A stretch of DNA of 38,169 nt from Candidatus Methanofastidiosum methylothiophilum (GTDB taxonomy: Archaea > Methanobacteriota_B > Thermococci > Methanofastidiosales > Methanofastidiosaceae): contig LNGC01000003.1 of assembly GCA_001587715.1 (NCBI GenBank), positions 1-38,169 on the forward strand, written 5' to 3'. Every line of letters begins with the position of its first letter. The stretch's first letter is position 1. Of the stretch, positions 31,291-38,169 are shown piece by piece. Made by a program: the position numbers and the translations under genes. The notes under the pieces are model-generated. The model saw nothing but the letters and a program-made list of their open reading frames with translations. It was not told where the DNA came from and searched no databases.

Positions 31291-31695
31291 ATGAACACGC
31301 TATCAAAAATTTTTGGATTAATCATTTTTATCCTAATTATTTCTGGAACATATCTAGTCGTAACAGATTATTTTTCTCCCAAGTGGGCGGTAAACGAAGA
31401 AACATTTGTTGCCGCAGGCGATACTAAATTTTTTACTTTTGATCTAAAACCAGAGGAGAATCTAGAAATAGAATATAAGGCCAATTCCTTACTTGAGATT
31501 AGGCTAGTAGATCAGCCAAACTACGAACTAAGGCAGAAAGAAGGATTCTATAAATATGAAGAGTTACCAAGTCTTTCTACCGATGGAAAGATACTTTGGG
31601 AACCTTCACATGCAGGAAAGTGGTATCTCATACTTTATAACAGAACTGACAGGTATGCAGATATCAGTCTTAATGTTAGAATTATAAATAGTTGA
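31291..31695 (+). CDS. Small membrane-anchored extracytoplasmic protein of unknown function
   Basis: A 134-residue protein with one N-terminal transmembrane helix or signal anchor (about 7-26, IFGLIIFILIISGTYLVV) and a beta-rich extracytoplasmic domain. That domain shows alternating strands such as KFFTFDLKPEENLEIEYKA and KWYLILYNRTDRYADISLNVRI. The pattern resembles small lectin-like or Ig-like sandwich domains seen on archaeal surfaces, but I cannot name a family. It is alone between panE and the RPA operon, with its own promoter. Confidence 0.7.
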   Translation: MNTLSKIFGLIIFILIISGTYLVVTDYFSPKWAVNEETFVAAGDTKFFTFDLKPEENLEIEYKANSLLEIRLVDQPNYELRQKEGFYKYEELPSLSTDGKILWEPSHAGKWYLILYNRTDRYADISLNVRIINS

Positions 31696-31753
31696 ATAGA
31701 GCAATAGAAAAGTATTTTAATATTCATGAAATAAAATGTTAATAGGTGCTTTG

Positions 31754-32803
31754 ATGGAAGATGACGTATCCCTCATAATGTCGAAATTGATGGAAAAGGG
31801 TTACACAGAAGCTCAAATAAAAGAGAAAATAAGAATCAAAAAAGAATCCTTAATGTACGATATAACAACAAAAGGAATCCTCTCTATAATCGCTTCTGAG
31901 GAAGGAATCGCCCTGCCCGGGAAGGAAGATCTCAAGATTAATTCACTCAAAGAGGGAATGAAAGATGTTAATGTCTTAGGGCGGGTTTCAAGAAAGTATT
32001 CCCCAAAGGAGTTTACACGAGATGATGGTTCTCAAGGAGTAGTCCTAAATGTTATCGTTTCAGATAAGACTGGAGAAATTGCCGTCGTATTCTGGGACGA
32101 AAATGCTGTTAAATGTTCTGAAACAGTGAACAGGGGAGACATCCTAAAGATAATAGCTGGACAGGTCAAAGGGGGCATGAAAGGTCCCCAGCTCTATATT
32201 ACCTCAAAAAGTAAGATAATCATTAATCCTGAAGGAATTGACGAATCTTTATTACCCGATACATCTATTGTCAAATCCTTAAAATATGAGAGAACTAGGG
32301 TGGCTGAATTAAATCCTGGCGACAAGTTCAAGGAGATTAGGGGAACCATAGCCAAACTCTACTCTGTATTCTTTTATGATGGATGTCCCACGTGTCTTAA
32401 AAAAATGGATACATCCCAGAAAAGTTTCTGTAAGTTCTGTAAATTAGAAGTAATCCCGGCAAAAGTTGTCATACTAGACCTTGGTATAGATGATTCAACA
32501 GGTTATATCAGGGCTTCATTTTTCAAAGACAAAGCTGAGAAAGTCTTGGGGGTAACTGCCGATCAAATTTATCAGGGAGTAAAAAGCTATCTTGAAAAAG
32601 GTTTTAATTTGAAAAATGCAGGCGAAACATACCTGTCTGACAATCATTATAATTTATTGGGGAAAGAAATAGTTCTTACGGGAAATGTTGCAGAAAATGA
32701 GTTTATTGGGAGCGTATTCCAAGCACATAATATATTTGACATTGATTTAGAAGAAGAAATTGAGATGGTATTAGAGGCCATAGGAAAGGAGGAAATGCAA
32801 TGA
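31754..32803 (+). CDS. Replication protein A large subunit (RPA41-like)
   Basis: A 349-residue single-stranded DNA-binding protein. It has an N-terminal helical segment, an OB fold (VLGRVSRKYSPKEFTRDDGSQGVVLNVIVSD, about 75-150) and a zinc-ribbon OB fold with cysteines at 211, 214, 226 and 229 (CPTC, CKFC). A C-terminal OB-like domain follows. ATG 31754 is chosen because GGTG lies five bases upstream and a TATA-like element at 31713-31722 predicts a TSS near 31743. Earlier in-frame ATG 31736 would precede it. It overlaps the next gene by ATGA. Confidence 0.92.
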   Translation: MEDDVSLIMSKLMEKGYTEAQIKEKIRIKKESLMYDITTKGILSIIASEEGIALPGKEDLKINSLKEGMKDVNVLGRVSRKYSPKEFTRDDGSQGVVLNVIVSDKTGEIAVVFWDENAVKCSETVNRGDILKIIAGQVKGGMKGPQLYITSKSKIIINPEGIDESLLPDTSIVKSLKYERTRVAELNPGDKFKEIRGTIAKLYSVFFYDGCPTCLKKMDTSQKSFCKFCKLEVIPAKVVILDLGIDDSTGYIRASFFKDKAEKVLGVTADQIYQGVKSYLEKGFNLKNAGETYLSDNHYNLLGKEIVLTGNVAENEFIGSVFQAHNIFDIDLEEEIEMVLEAIGKEEMQ

Positions 32804-33111
32804 AACAAACTTTTTCTATTGAAAAGGACATACGAGAAATCAAAGGTGATGAAACATTAGTTTCATTCATAGGCCTAGTTGTATCTATAGATCCCTCCAC
32901 CTATATGCTAATCCTTGACGATGGAACAGGAGCGGTAAGTGTTTCATCAGACACACTTTACGATATGGAAAAAATACTACGAGTAATAGGAAACCCATAC
33001 AAGGAAGGTGGTCAGGTAATCGTCGATTCTGATATAATTCAAGATTTCACTGATTTTAATTTAGACCTCTTTAAAAAAGTTCAGCAAATTGAGAAGGAGG
33101 CCTATAAATGA
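32800..33111 (+). CDS. Replication protein A small subunit (RPA14-like)
   Basis: A 103-residue single OB-fold protein, the smallest member of the RPA heterotrimer. The pattern VSFIGLVVSIDPSTYMLILDDGTGAVSVSSD gives the central barrel strands, and a C-terminal helix that would join the three-helix bundle follows (FNLDLFKKVQQIEKEAYK). It overlaps its upstream neighbour (ATGA) and its downstream neighbour by four bases, so all three RPA subunits are coupled. Confidence 0.85.
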   Translation: MKQTFSIEKDIREIKGDETLVSFIGLVVSIDPSTYMLILDDGTGAVSVSSDTLYDMEKILRVIGNPYKEGGQVIVDSDIIQDFTDFNLDLFKKVQQIEKEAYK

Positions 33112-33875
33112 AAAAGAGGATGCCATCTACAAGACTTTCTTTGGCAGAAATACACAAAGGTTTTTTTGTAAAGCCTGAGGATGATTTTGCAACTAATTAT
33201 GTCATCACCCAAGACGGATTAAAAATTTACAGGCTAAAAGGCGTTGCAACTGTAATGGCAGAGCCGAGACTTTCTGAAGATGGCACTTATGGATCTGTTT
33301 TTTTAGATGATGGAACACAGAGCATAGTTGCACTTGCATTTAGAGAGAATACCAAACTTCTAATGTCAATTAAGAAAGGGGATCTTGTCCAGTTCATGGC
33401 TAAGCTCAGTGAGTGGCAGGGTAAAAAACAGCTGAATCTTGAGGTGCTTTCCCTAGTTTCCCCGAATATGTTAACTCTCCATAGAGCCGAATCTGTACTT
33501 ACAACAATCAGGCAGAAAAAATACTTTAGAATAGCTCAGAAAATCTATGAAGAAGAAAAGAATGTGAGAAAAGCAATGGACCGTGCAAAAAAAGAGGGAA
33601 TTGACCCTGATTTAATAGACGCCATCGAGGAGCTTAACTACCTTATGGAAAATGCAGAAGAAAGTCGTATCTTTGATTCTGACACAGCAATTGAATCAAG
33701 GGTGATGGAGGCACTAGAAAAGCTTGATGAAGGGGATGGAGTAGTGCTTGACCTCATACTTTACGAGCTAAAGGATGATTATTTGGCGGACGATATCGAT
33801 AACGCTGTAAGGGAACTCCTTTCAAGGGGAGACCTCTATGAGCCTAGGGTGAACTACTTCAAGAAGGCCATCTGA
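33108..33875 (+). CDS. Replication protein A middle subunit (RPA32-like)
   Basis: A 255-residue subunit with an OB fold (LKIYRLKGVATVMAEPRLSEDGTYGSVFLDDGT, about 40-120) and a helical and winged-helix-like C-terminal part (DLILYELKDDYLADDIDNAVRELLSRGDLYEP, about 210-245), as in eukaryal RPA32. The winged helix usually binds repair proteins. The order RPA41-RPA14-RPA32 is as known in Pyrococcus furiosus. Stop at 33875 is followed after 14 bases by the next gene. Confidence 0.88.
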   Translation: MKKRMPSTRLSLAEIHKGFFVKPEDDFATNYVITQDGLKIYRLKGVATVMAEPRLSEDGTYGSVFLDDGTQSIVALAFRENTKLLMSIKKGDLVQFMAKLSEWQGKKQLNLEVLSLVSPNMLTLHRAESVLTTIRQKKYFRIAQKIYEEEKNVRKAMDRAKKEGIDPDLIDAIEELNYLMENAEESRIFDSDTAIESRVMEALEKLDEGDGVVLDLILYELKDDYLADDIDNAVRELLSRGDLYEPRVNYFKKAI

Positions 33876-33889
33876 AGGAGGGACTTAAT

Positions 33890-34426
33890 ATTAGGAGATA
33901 CCAGATAGGAGTTATCGGCTCTGCAAGTGGTGGCATAGGAAGTGATATTAGGCTTGCTGCAAGAGAGCTTGGTAGAACAATAGCTAAAAATAATCTAGTG
34001 CTTTTTTCTGGAGCATGTCCTGGATTACCACATGAAGCTGCAATGGGTGCAAAAGGACTCGGTGGAACTACAGTTGGCGTATCCCCAGCAATAAATCTCA
34101 AAGAGCATGTTGATGATTATAATTATCCTGTCGACATATTTGATTCTCTGATATTCACAGGGTCAGGATACAAAGGGAGAAATGTTACCCTTGTCAGAAG
34201 CTGTGATGCAGTTATTTCTGTTCAGGGTATGATTGGCACCTTAAATGAACTTACAATAGCATACGATGAAAAAAAAGTTGTTGGGCTCTTAATAGGAACA
34301 GGTGGTGCATCTGATCTTTTTTTAGACATCTTAAGAAAAATGGGGAAATCTCATGATAATGTCATATCTTCAGATGACCCTAATATTTTAGTTGAAAAAA
34401 TAATTGAAGCGTTAGAGATCCTTTAA
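33890..34426 (+). CDS. LOG-family/TIGR00725-like Rossmann protein, probable ATT start
   Basis: A 178-residue protein resembling the SLOG (DprA/lysine decarboxylase-like) family. It has VIGSASGGIGSD, then LFSGACPGLPHEAAMGAKGLGGTTVGVSPA, GRNVTLVRSCDAVISV and GMIGTLNELTIAY, the last matching the nucleotide-phosphate loop. The fold begins well upstream of the first ATG (33998). In frame there is no ATG, GTG or TTG, but ATT 33890 lies seven bases after a full AAGGAGGG at 33876-33882 and gives a complete N-terminus. Family members can hydrolyse nucleotide N-glycosidic bonds or sense ligands; function here is unknown. It may act with RPA as part of its operon. Confidence 0.85.
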   Translation: MRRYQIGVIGSASGGIGSDIRLAARELGRTIAKNNLVLFSGACPGLPHEAAMGAKGLGGTTVGVSPAINLKEHVDDYNYPVDIFDSLIFTGSGYKGRNVTLVRSCDAVISVQGMIGTLNELTIAYDEKKVVGLLIGTGGASDLFLDILRKMGKSHDNVISSDDPNILVEKIIEALEIL

Positions 34427-35224
34427 AGATAATAATTTTTCAAAAAATTCTTTTTTTAACTCCATCCCGAATTTGTCGCCTTCCCTGTGGTAGTCAGAAC
34501 CTGCTGTTGGAATTAGAGAGTATTTTTCTGCAAGTTTCAGATATTTTGACTCCTCTTCTTTGGTGTGCTTTGAGTAGTAAACTTCAAGCCCCCCGAGGCC
34601 GATATCCGATAGATAAGCAATGAAGTTTTCAAGTTCTTCATCTTCCAAAAAAGTATACTTTGGGTGTGCAAGTACCGCAACACCTCTGTACTTTTTAATT
34701 AATTCAATAGATTTTCGTATATCTGGTCTTTCTTTTGGAACATAACACGGCTTGTCGTTTCCAATATATTTCTCAAAGGCTTCAGCAAAAGTAGAAACAT
34801 ATCCCTTTTTTACCATTAAGTCAGCAATGTGAGGCCTCCCAATGTTTCCTTCTGCATTGGCTTTTAGCTCTTCCATAGTGATTTCGAAGCCTAAATTTTT
34901 CAATTTCTTTAGCATTTTTTGATTTCTTTCTTCTCTTGAATTTTTCAGTTTGTTTACAAAGCTCTGAAATTTTAGATCTTTGTAATCTACAAAATAGCCC
35001 AACATGTGGACCTGTTTTTCATGTTTTGCGCTGATTTCAAGAGCTGGTATTAACCTTACTTCTTTTTCATTTGCAGCTTTCATCCCTTCTGGTATTCCAT
35101 CAATTGTATCGTGGTCTGCAATAGCTATAGTGTTTAATCCATTTTCTTTAGCTTTGGCTATGATATCTGTTGGAGAGAGCAGTCCATCTGATGCAGTCGT
35201 GTGAACATGTAAATCTACTTTCAT
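34412..35224 (-). CDS. PHP-domain metal phosphoesterase (RNase AM/YciV-like)
   Basis: A 270-residue PHP-superfamily enzyme. The metal ligands appear in DLHVHTTASDG (4-14), ADHDTIDG, the glutamate of PALEISA, GRPHIADLM, VLAHP and GSDYHREGD. The bacterial relative acts on 3',5'-nucleotide bisphosphates and trims RNA 5' ends. The archaeal protein probably hydrolyses a phosphodiester or phosphate ester. The start is at ATG 35224. It overlaps the convergent LOG-like gene by 15 bases. A TATA-like region lies at 35235-35252. Confidence 0.92.
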   Translation of the reverse strand: MKVDLHVHTTASDGLLSPTDIIAKAKENGLNTIAIADHDTIDGIPEGMKAANEKEVRLIPALEISAKHEKQVHMLGYFVDYKDLKFQSFVNKLKNSREERNQKMLKKLKNLGFEITMEELKANAEGNIGRPHIADLMVKKGYVSTFAEAFEKYIGNDKPCYVPKERPDIRKSIELIKKYRGVAVLAHPKYTFLEDEELENFIAYLSDIGLGGLEVYYSKHTKEEESKYLKLAEKYSLIPTAGSDYHREGDKFGMELKKEFFEKLLSLKDL

Positions 35225-35234
35225 TAAAAAAAAG

Positions 35235-35252
35235 AATTATAATTAATTTAAA
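35235..35252 (-). promoter_or_regulatory. Putative promoter of the PHP gene
   Basis: On the minus strand this reads as ATTTAAATTAATTATAAT, with TATA-like elements about 20-25 bases before ATG 35224. It faces away from the promoter of the chelatase gene in the same 92-base gap. Confidence 0.35.
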
Positions 35253-35282
35253 TGACTTTCTGATTTTTTATTATAATAAAAA

Positions 35283-35291
35283 CTTATTTAA
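35283..35291 (+). promoter_or_regulatory. Putative TATA box of the membrane chelatase gene
   Basis: CTTATTTAA predicts a TSS near 35312, just five bases before GTG 35317. This favours a nearly leaderless start at GTG. ATT 35326, five bases after GGGTGA, is the alternative. Confidence 0.4.
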
Positions 35292-35316
35292 TTGAAAGTG
35301 AAATAATTAGCTTAGG

Positions 35317-36543
35317 GTGACTTGTATTAATTTTATTTTAGCTCTTATAATTCTCATCATAGGACTTTTGGTTGGGATTACTATAGTTAAATTCTTAACA
35401 GTTCACCAGAGTAAGATTAGGATATATTCTCTATTGTTATTTTTTGAATTAGTTATTTTTATTTCTCTTGCATATGCCTATAGAGATGCTTTAGGAATTA
35501 TCATTCTTATTTTTCTACCAGCTATTATAGCCGGATATTATCTCATGACATATAAAGTACTATCAACTAAGGATAAAAGATATGTTCCAGAGATCACTAG
35601 GAAAAAGGGTGATTTTGGTAAGGGACATACTGCAGTTATATATTTTACACATGGCGAGCCGGAAGACTATAATCCAATAGGATGGATAAATCAGTTTAGA
35701 GAGTTTGATGAGCAGAAGATTAAGTTTATTCCATTTTTAGTTAGACCAATCTTTCTCTACATGTTGAGGAAAAAGTATATCCATATTGGCTTTAGCAAAC
35801 ATAAAAAAATGCATGAAAAGATGATGAAATCATTAGAAGAAAGATTTAAAAAAGAAGGGGACTTATCTACTAAGTTTTATCTTTCATTCTTAGAAGATGA
35901 GCCAAGGCCTGATGCCGTAGCAATCACAGCATTAAATGAAGAGGCAAGCAGAATAATTGTAAGTGAAGTTTTCTTGACTATTTCAAATCATACTGCTGAA
36001 GGTAAGGAGTTAATTGAAAAAATTAATTTCCACGATTATGGAGTTTCAATATACTATACTGACCCTCTATGGGATTCAAATACTTTGCAGAGTATGTTTA
36101 TCGAAAGAGTAAACAAGAACCTTGGAAAGGTAGATAAGAAAAAAGTTGGAGTTTTACTCGTGGGTCATGGACAGCCAAAAGAGTGGGACATGAAATGGCC
36201 AACAGAAACAGATCACGAGATTAAATTTAGAAAAGATGTTTTAGAGCTTTTTGTTAAAGACGGATACGATCGTAATAATTTGGATCTTGCATGGATGGAG
36301 TTTAGAGAGCCTTGCACCTCAGAAGCTATCCAAAAATTAATTCAGAATGGGGTGGAGAAGATATTTTATTTCTCTGCTGCAATTAGTGCTGATAGCATTC
36401 ACAGCATGTGTGATTTACCTGAGCTTGTTTCTAAGTGTGAAGTGCCAAATTGCATTGAAGTTATTAATCTCGGGGCATGGAACGATGACCCAATTGTGAT
36501 CGATGCGATTAAAGAGAAGATTGATAGAATCCGATTTGCTTAA
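35317..36543 (+). CDS. Membrane-anchored ferrochelatase/CbiX-like protein
   Basis: A 408-residue protein with about three N-terminal transmembrane segments (5-26, 37-55, 58-80) and a cytoplasmic two-lobed chelatase-like domain. The first lobe begins AVIYFTHGEPEDYNP (107-120) and continues like HemH, with a long FREFDEQKIKFIPFLVRPIFL segment. The second lobe begins GVLLVGHGQP (278-287), with WMEFREPCT (327-334) and SAAISADSIHSMCDLPE (353-369) in the place of metal- and porphyrin-binding residues. Class II chelatases insert iron, cobalt or nickel into tetrapyrroles. Membrane anchoring by an N-terminal multi-helix domain is unusual. The start codon is GTG 35317 or ATT 35326. The metal and substrate are unknown. 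It appears to be a single-gene unit. Confidence 0.75.
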   Translation: MTCINFILALIILIIGLLVGITIVKFLTVHQSKIRIYSLLLFFELVIFISLAYAYRDALGIIILIFLPAIIAGYYLMTYKVLSTKDKRYVPEITRKKGDFGKGHTAVIYFTHGEPEDYNPIGWINQFREFDEQKIKFIPFLVRPIFLYMLRKKYIHIGFSKHKKMHEKMMKSLEERFKKEGDLSTKFYLSFLEDEPRPDAVAITALNEEASRIIVSEVFLTISNHTAEGKELIEKINFHDYGVSIYYTDPLWDSNTLQSMFIERVNKNLGKVDKKKVGVLLVGHGQPKEWDMKWPTETDHEIKFRKDVLELFVKDGYDRNNLDLAWMEFREPCTSEAIQKLIQNGVEKIFYFSAAISADSIHSMCDLPELVSKCEVPNCIEVINLGAWNDDPIVIDAIKEKIDRIRFA

Positions 36544-36782
36544 TAATTTTAGAAAAATCATACTTAGAGAAGACAAGGATGTGTACCTATTCAAAGTCAA
36601 TGAGAATAGAAAGCAAAGGAGATCTTAAATCAAAATTAATTTTTATTCTTGTTATTATGCCGATTAATAAAGCAATCAAATTAACATAATTTTAGGTAAT
36701 AATTTAAGCGGGATTTAAAAGATAAATCCAATAAATACTATTCTTTCTTTCGCATGAGGAGATAGGGAATAAGGTAGAACGC
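36544..36782. other. Intergenic stretch with no convincing gene
   Basis: Together with the following promoter and leader this is a 291-base gap. It holds AT-rich sequence, several T-runs and no structured RNA that I can recognise. A 36-codon open frame from 36579 lacks a ribosome site and family resemblance. Confidence 0.5.
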
Positions 36783-36793
36783 AAAGATTTATA
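36776..36793 (+). promoter_or_regulatory. Promoter of the beta-propeller gene
   Basis: AGAACGCAAAGATTTATA has an A-rich BRE followed by TTTATA. The TSS is predicted near 36815. The leader then has GAGAGGGG a few bases before the ATG at 36835, so it looks like a strong leadered message. Confidence 0.5.
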
Positions 36794-36834
36794 GGGCATT
36801 AATCTCTTTCATGTGACTATAGAGAGGGGAAGAA

Positions 36835-37896
36835 ATGAAAAAATCTCTTAAAGTTTTATTAATTTTAGTTGTTTTGGCATTTTCCTCGTTTTCTGCCGTT
36901 TTGGGGACAAAAGTTCTCTCTGAAGAGAGGATAACAACAGACCCATCATACCACTATTATCCAGCCATATACGGCGACATCGTCGTCTGGCGGGACAATA
37001 GAAACGTCAACTATGACATCTACGGCTACAATCTAAAGACTAAGGAAGAGCGTAGGATAACGACAGACACATCAAACCAAGATTATCCAGCCATATACGG
37101 CGACATCGTCGTCTGGCAAGACCATAGAAATGGCAACTGGGACATCTACGGCAAAAACCTTAGGACCGGAGCAGAGCTTGTCATATGTACAGAATCAGGC
37201 GACCAAGAGTATCCAGCCATATACGGCGACATTGTCGTCTGGCGGGACAATAGAAGAAACATCAGTAATCGTGACATCTACGGCAAAAACCTTAGGACCG
37301 GAGCAGAGTTTGTTATATGCACAGACACACCAGCAAATGATCTATACAATCCAGCTATATACGGAGACATCGTCGTCTGGCGGGACAATAGAAACGGCAT
37401 CAGTAATCGTGACATCTACGGCTACAATCTAAAGACTGGGCAGGAGTTTAGGATAACAACAAACAATAGCAGTCAATATAAACCAGCCATATATGGTGAC
37501 ATCATTGTCTTTGAGGACATTAGAAACGGCAACTATGAAATTTACTACTACAATCTAAAGACTGGGCAAGAGTTTCGGATAACAACAAACACAAGTGCCC
37601 AATACAATCCAGCTATATACGGCGACATCGTCGTCTGGCAAGACTATAGAAATGTCAACGTCGATATCTACGGCTACAATCTAAAGACTAATGAAGAGTT
37701 TAGGATAACGACAGACACAAGCGATCAAAATGAACCAGCCATATATTGCGACCGTGTAGTCTGGTATGACACTAGAAACCACAATTATGACATCTATATA
37801 GCTTATCTCGATGTTGTTTGTGAAACGCCAAAGAAATCATTGCCAATAAACTGGATCATGAAGAAGTTCGGTCTTGGTAACAAAGACAAAGAATAA
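36835..37896 (+). CDS. Secreted seven-bladed beta-propeller (TolB-like) protein
   Basis: A 353-residue exported protein. The first 24 residues form a signal peptide ending in SAVLG. Seven repeats of 42-46 residues follow, each with PAIYGDIVVWRDNRN and DIYGYNLKTGQEFRITT-type elements; the PAIYGD motif recurs at residues 43, 85, 127, 173, 217, 259 and 301. Seven repeats fit a closed seven-bladed propeller, as in TolB and WD40-like surface proteins. No catalytic motif is seen, so binding to a surface ligand or partner is most likely. The C-terminus is a short basic tail, without a PGF-CTERM sorting signal or transmembrane helix. The coding DNA is visibly richer in G+C than its neighbours. Confidence 0.88.
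   Translation: MKKSLKVLLILVVLAFSSFSAVLGTKVLSEERITTDPSYHYYPAIYGDIVVWRDNRNVNYDIYGYNLKTKEERRITTDTSNQDYPAIYGDIVVWQDHRNGNWDIYGKNLRTGAELVICTESGDQEYPAIYGDIVVWRDNRRNISNRDIYGKNLRTGAEFVICTDTPANDLYNPAIYGDIVVWRDNRNGISNRDIYGYNLKTGQEFRITTNNSSQYKPAIYGDIIVFEDIRNGNYEIYYYNLKTGQEFRITTNTSAQYNPAIYGDIVVWQDYRNVNVDIYGYNLKTNEEFRITTDTSDQNEPAIYCDRVVWYDTRNHNYDIYIAYLDVVCETPKKSLPINWIMKKFGLGNKDKE
36961..37780 (+). repeat. Seven near-identical ~126-bp DNA repeats inside the propeller gene
   Basis: The sequence CCAGC(C/T)ATATACGG begins at 36961, 37087, 37213, 37351, 37483, 37609 and 37735. Spacings are 126, 126, 138, 132, 126 and 126, all multiples of three. Identity is high at DNA level in the first four and falls in the last, whose PAIYCD varies most. 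This is more alike than amino-acid selection alone requires, and suggests recent duplication or gene conversion. Confidence 0.85.
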
Positions 37897-37898
37897 AT

Positions 37899-37940
37899 TT
37901 ATTTTCTTTTCTTATTCTATTAGTTTTTCTTTGATTTCAA
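37899..37940 (+). terminator. T-rich terminator region after the propeller gene
   Basis: Repeated T-runs (TTTATTTTCTTTTC and TTAGTTTTTCTTTG) follow the stop at 37896 and suit archaeal U-tract termination. The remaining stretch up to 38006 holds no other feature that I can see. Confidence 0.45.
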
Positions 37941-38006
37941 ATAATAGTTTATTAAGTTAAACTAATTGATTTTGGTAAGTTTATATTATAATTATTAATG
38001 CAATTT

Positions 38007-38168
38007 CTAGAAAATAACGAGTCCTACTACCATTACAACAATCCCAACCATTATCCCGCGATAAATTCTAATAATATATTTTCTTCCCTCAGCATCAGTT
38101 TTACTTTTCAAAAGTCTAGAAACGTAATAAATAATGTTACCGTCTATAATAGCCATCGCCAATAAATA
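38007..38168 (-). CDS. C-terminal end of a small membrane protein, start beyond the window
   Basis: The last 53 residues of a minus-strand frame ending at TAG 38009-38007. It shows a short hydrophobic piece at the window edge, a basic and polar loop (RLLKSKTDAEGRKYIIRIYRG) and a C-terminal transmembrane helix (IMVGIVVMVVGLVIF). The frame is open to the edge. I recognise no family, and too little is visible to say more. Confidence 0.55.
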   Translation of the reverse strand, partial: YLLAMAIIDGNIIYYVSRLLKSKTDAEGRKYIIRIYRGIMVGIVVMVVGLVIF

Positions 38169-38169
38169 C

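Noticed and set aside
36579-36689. A 36-codon open frame (MCTYSKSMRIESKGD...) in the gap before the propeller gene
   Set aside because: No ribosome site, low complexity in the second half, no family resemblance and no promoter at the right distance.
37130-37432. A 100-codon plus-strand frame inside the propeller gene with its own repeats
   Set aside because: Its repeats come from the repeated DNA of the propeller gene read in another frame; it has no ribosome site.
1-38169. CRISPR arrays, tRNA or rRNA genes, insertion sequences
   Set aside because: No regularly spaced short repeats, no cloverleaf-like GC-rich segments in the gaps and no transposase reading frames were seen.

Overview
The window is about 38 kb of AT-rich archaeal chromosome. 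The evidence for an archaeon is direct: a clamp loader of small and large RFC subunits, a 20S proteasome alpha subunit, SBDS, the exosome genes Rrp4/Rrp41/Rrp42, ribosomal protein L37Ae, RNA polymerase subunit P, a Brix-domain protein, Hjc resolvase, RNase P protein Pop5/Rnp2, SRP19, and a three-gene RPA set (RPA41-RPA14-RPA32) laid out as in Thermococcales. Promoters have BRE/TATA form and ribosome binding sites are GGTGA/GGAGG. I infer an anaerobic euryarchaeon related to Thermococci or Methanofastidiosa-type lineages. No diagnostic methanogenesis gene is present, so the lineage call is tentative. I see no rRNA, tRNA, CRISPR, IS element or prophage.

Layout: (1) 1-563, minus, the N-terminal part of a dihydrolipoamide-dehydrogenase-like flavoprotein. 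(2) 736-1227, a GNAT acetyltransferase. (3) 1313-4627, a four-gene glycine betaine/choline-type ABC importer with a perfect palindrome in its promoter. (4) 4628-9186, minus, a single-chain pyruvate:ferredoxin oxidoreductase followed by a dihydroorotate-dehydrogenase-like protein. (5) 9300-10921, nitroreductase, DUF211, SRP19 and HypA. (6) 10918-16343, minus, a run of ThyX, dCMP deaminase, a predicted kinase, RFC small, RFC large and an aminotransferase, joining dTMP supply to DNA replication. (7) 16344-18536, a repeat-rich regulatory region, a strongly promoted 87-residue protein of unknown function, and a membrane-anchored protein with beta-sandwich repeats. (8) 18570-22286, an FAD dehydrogenase, a HAD phosphatase, a small exported protein, a flavoredoxin-like protein and an adenosine-specific kinase-family protein. 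(9) 22323-28797, a COG2150 regulator divergent from the classic archaeal proteasome/exosome superoperon, which here continues through L37Ae, RpoP, Brix, Hjc and an unknown 103-residue protein. (10) 28898-31695, a membrane J-protein, an internally duplicated unknown protein, ketopantoate reductase and an exported protein. (11) 31754-35224, the RPA operon with a LOG-like protein that seems to start at ATT, then a PHP phosphoesterase. (12) 35317-38169, a membrane-anchored ferrochelatase-like protein, a secreted seven-bladed beta-propeller and the end of a membrane protein.

Most of the window is core information processing plus central metabolism. The least explained parts are the regulatory array and 87-residue protein at 16.4-16.9 kb, the duplicated 285-residue protein, the membrane chelatase, and the beta-propeller with near-identical DNA repeats. 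Start codon use is notable: TTG is common, and two genes appear to lack any standard start (probable ACG and ATT). No single stretch stands out as a clearly new multi-gene system. All family assignments come from reading motifs and residue patterns, without database searches.
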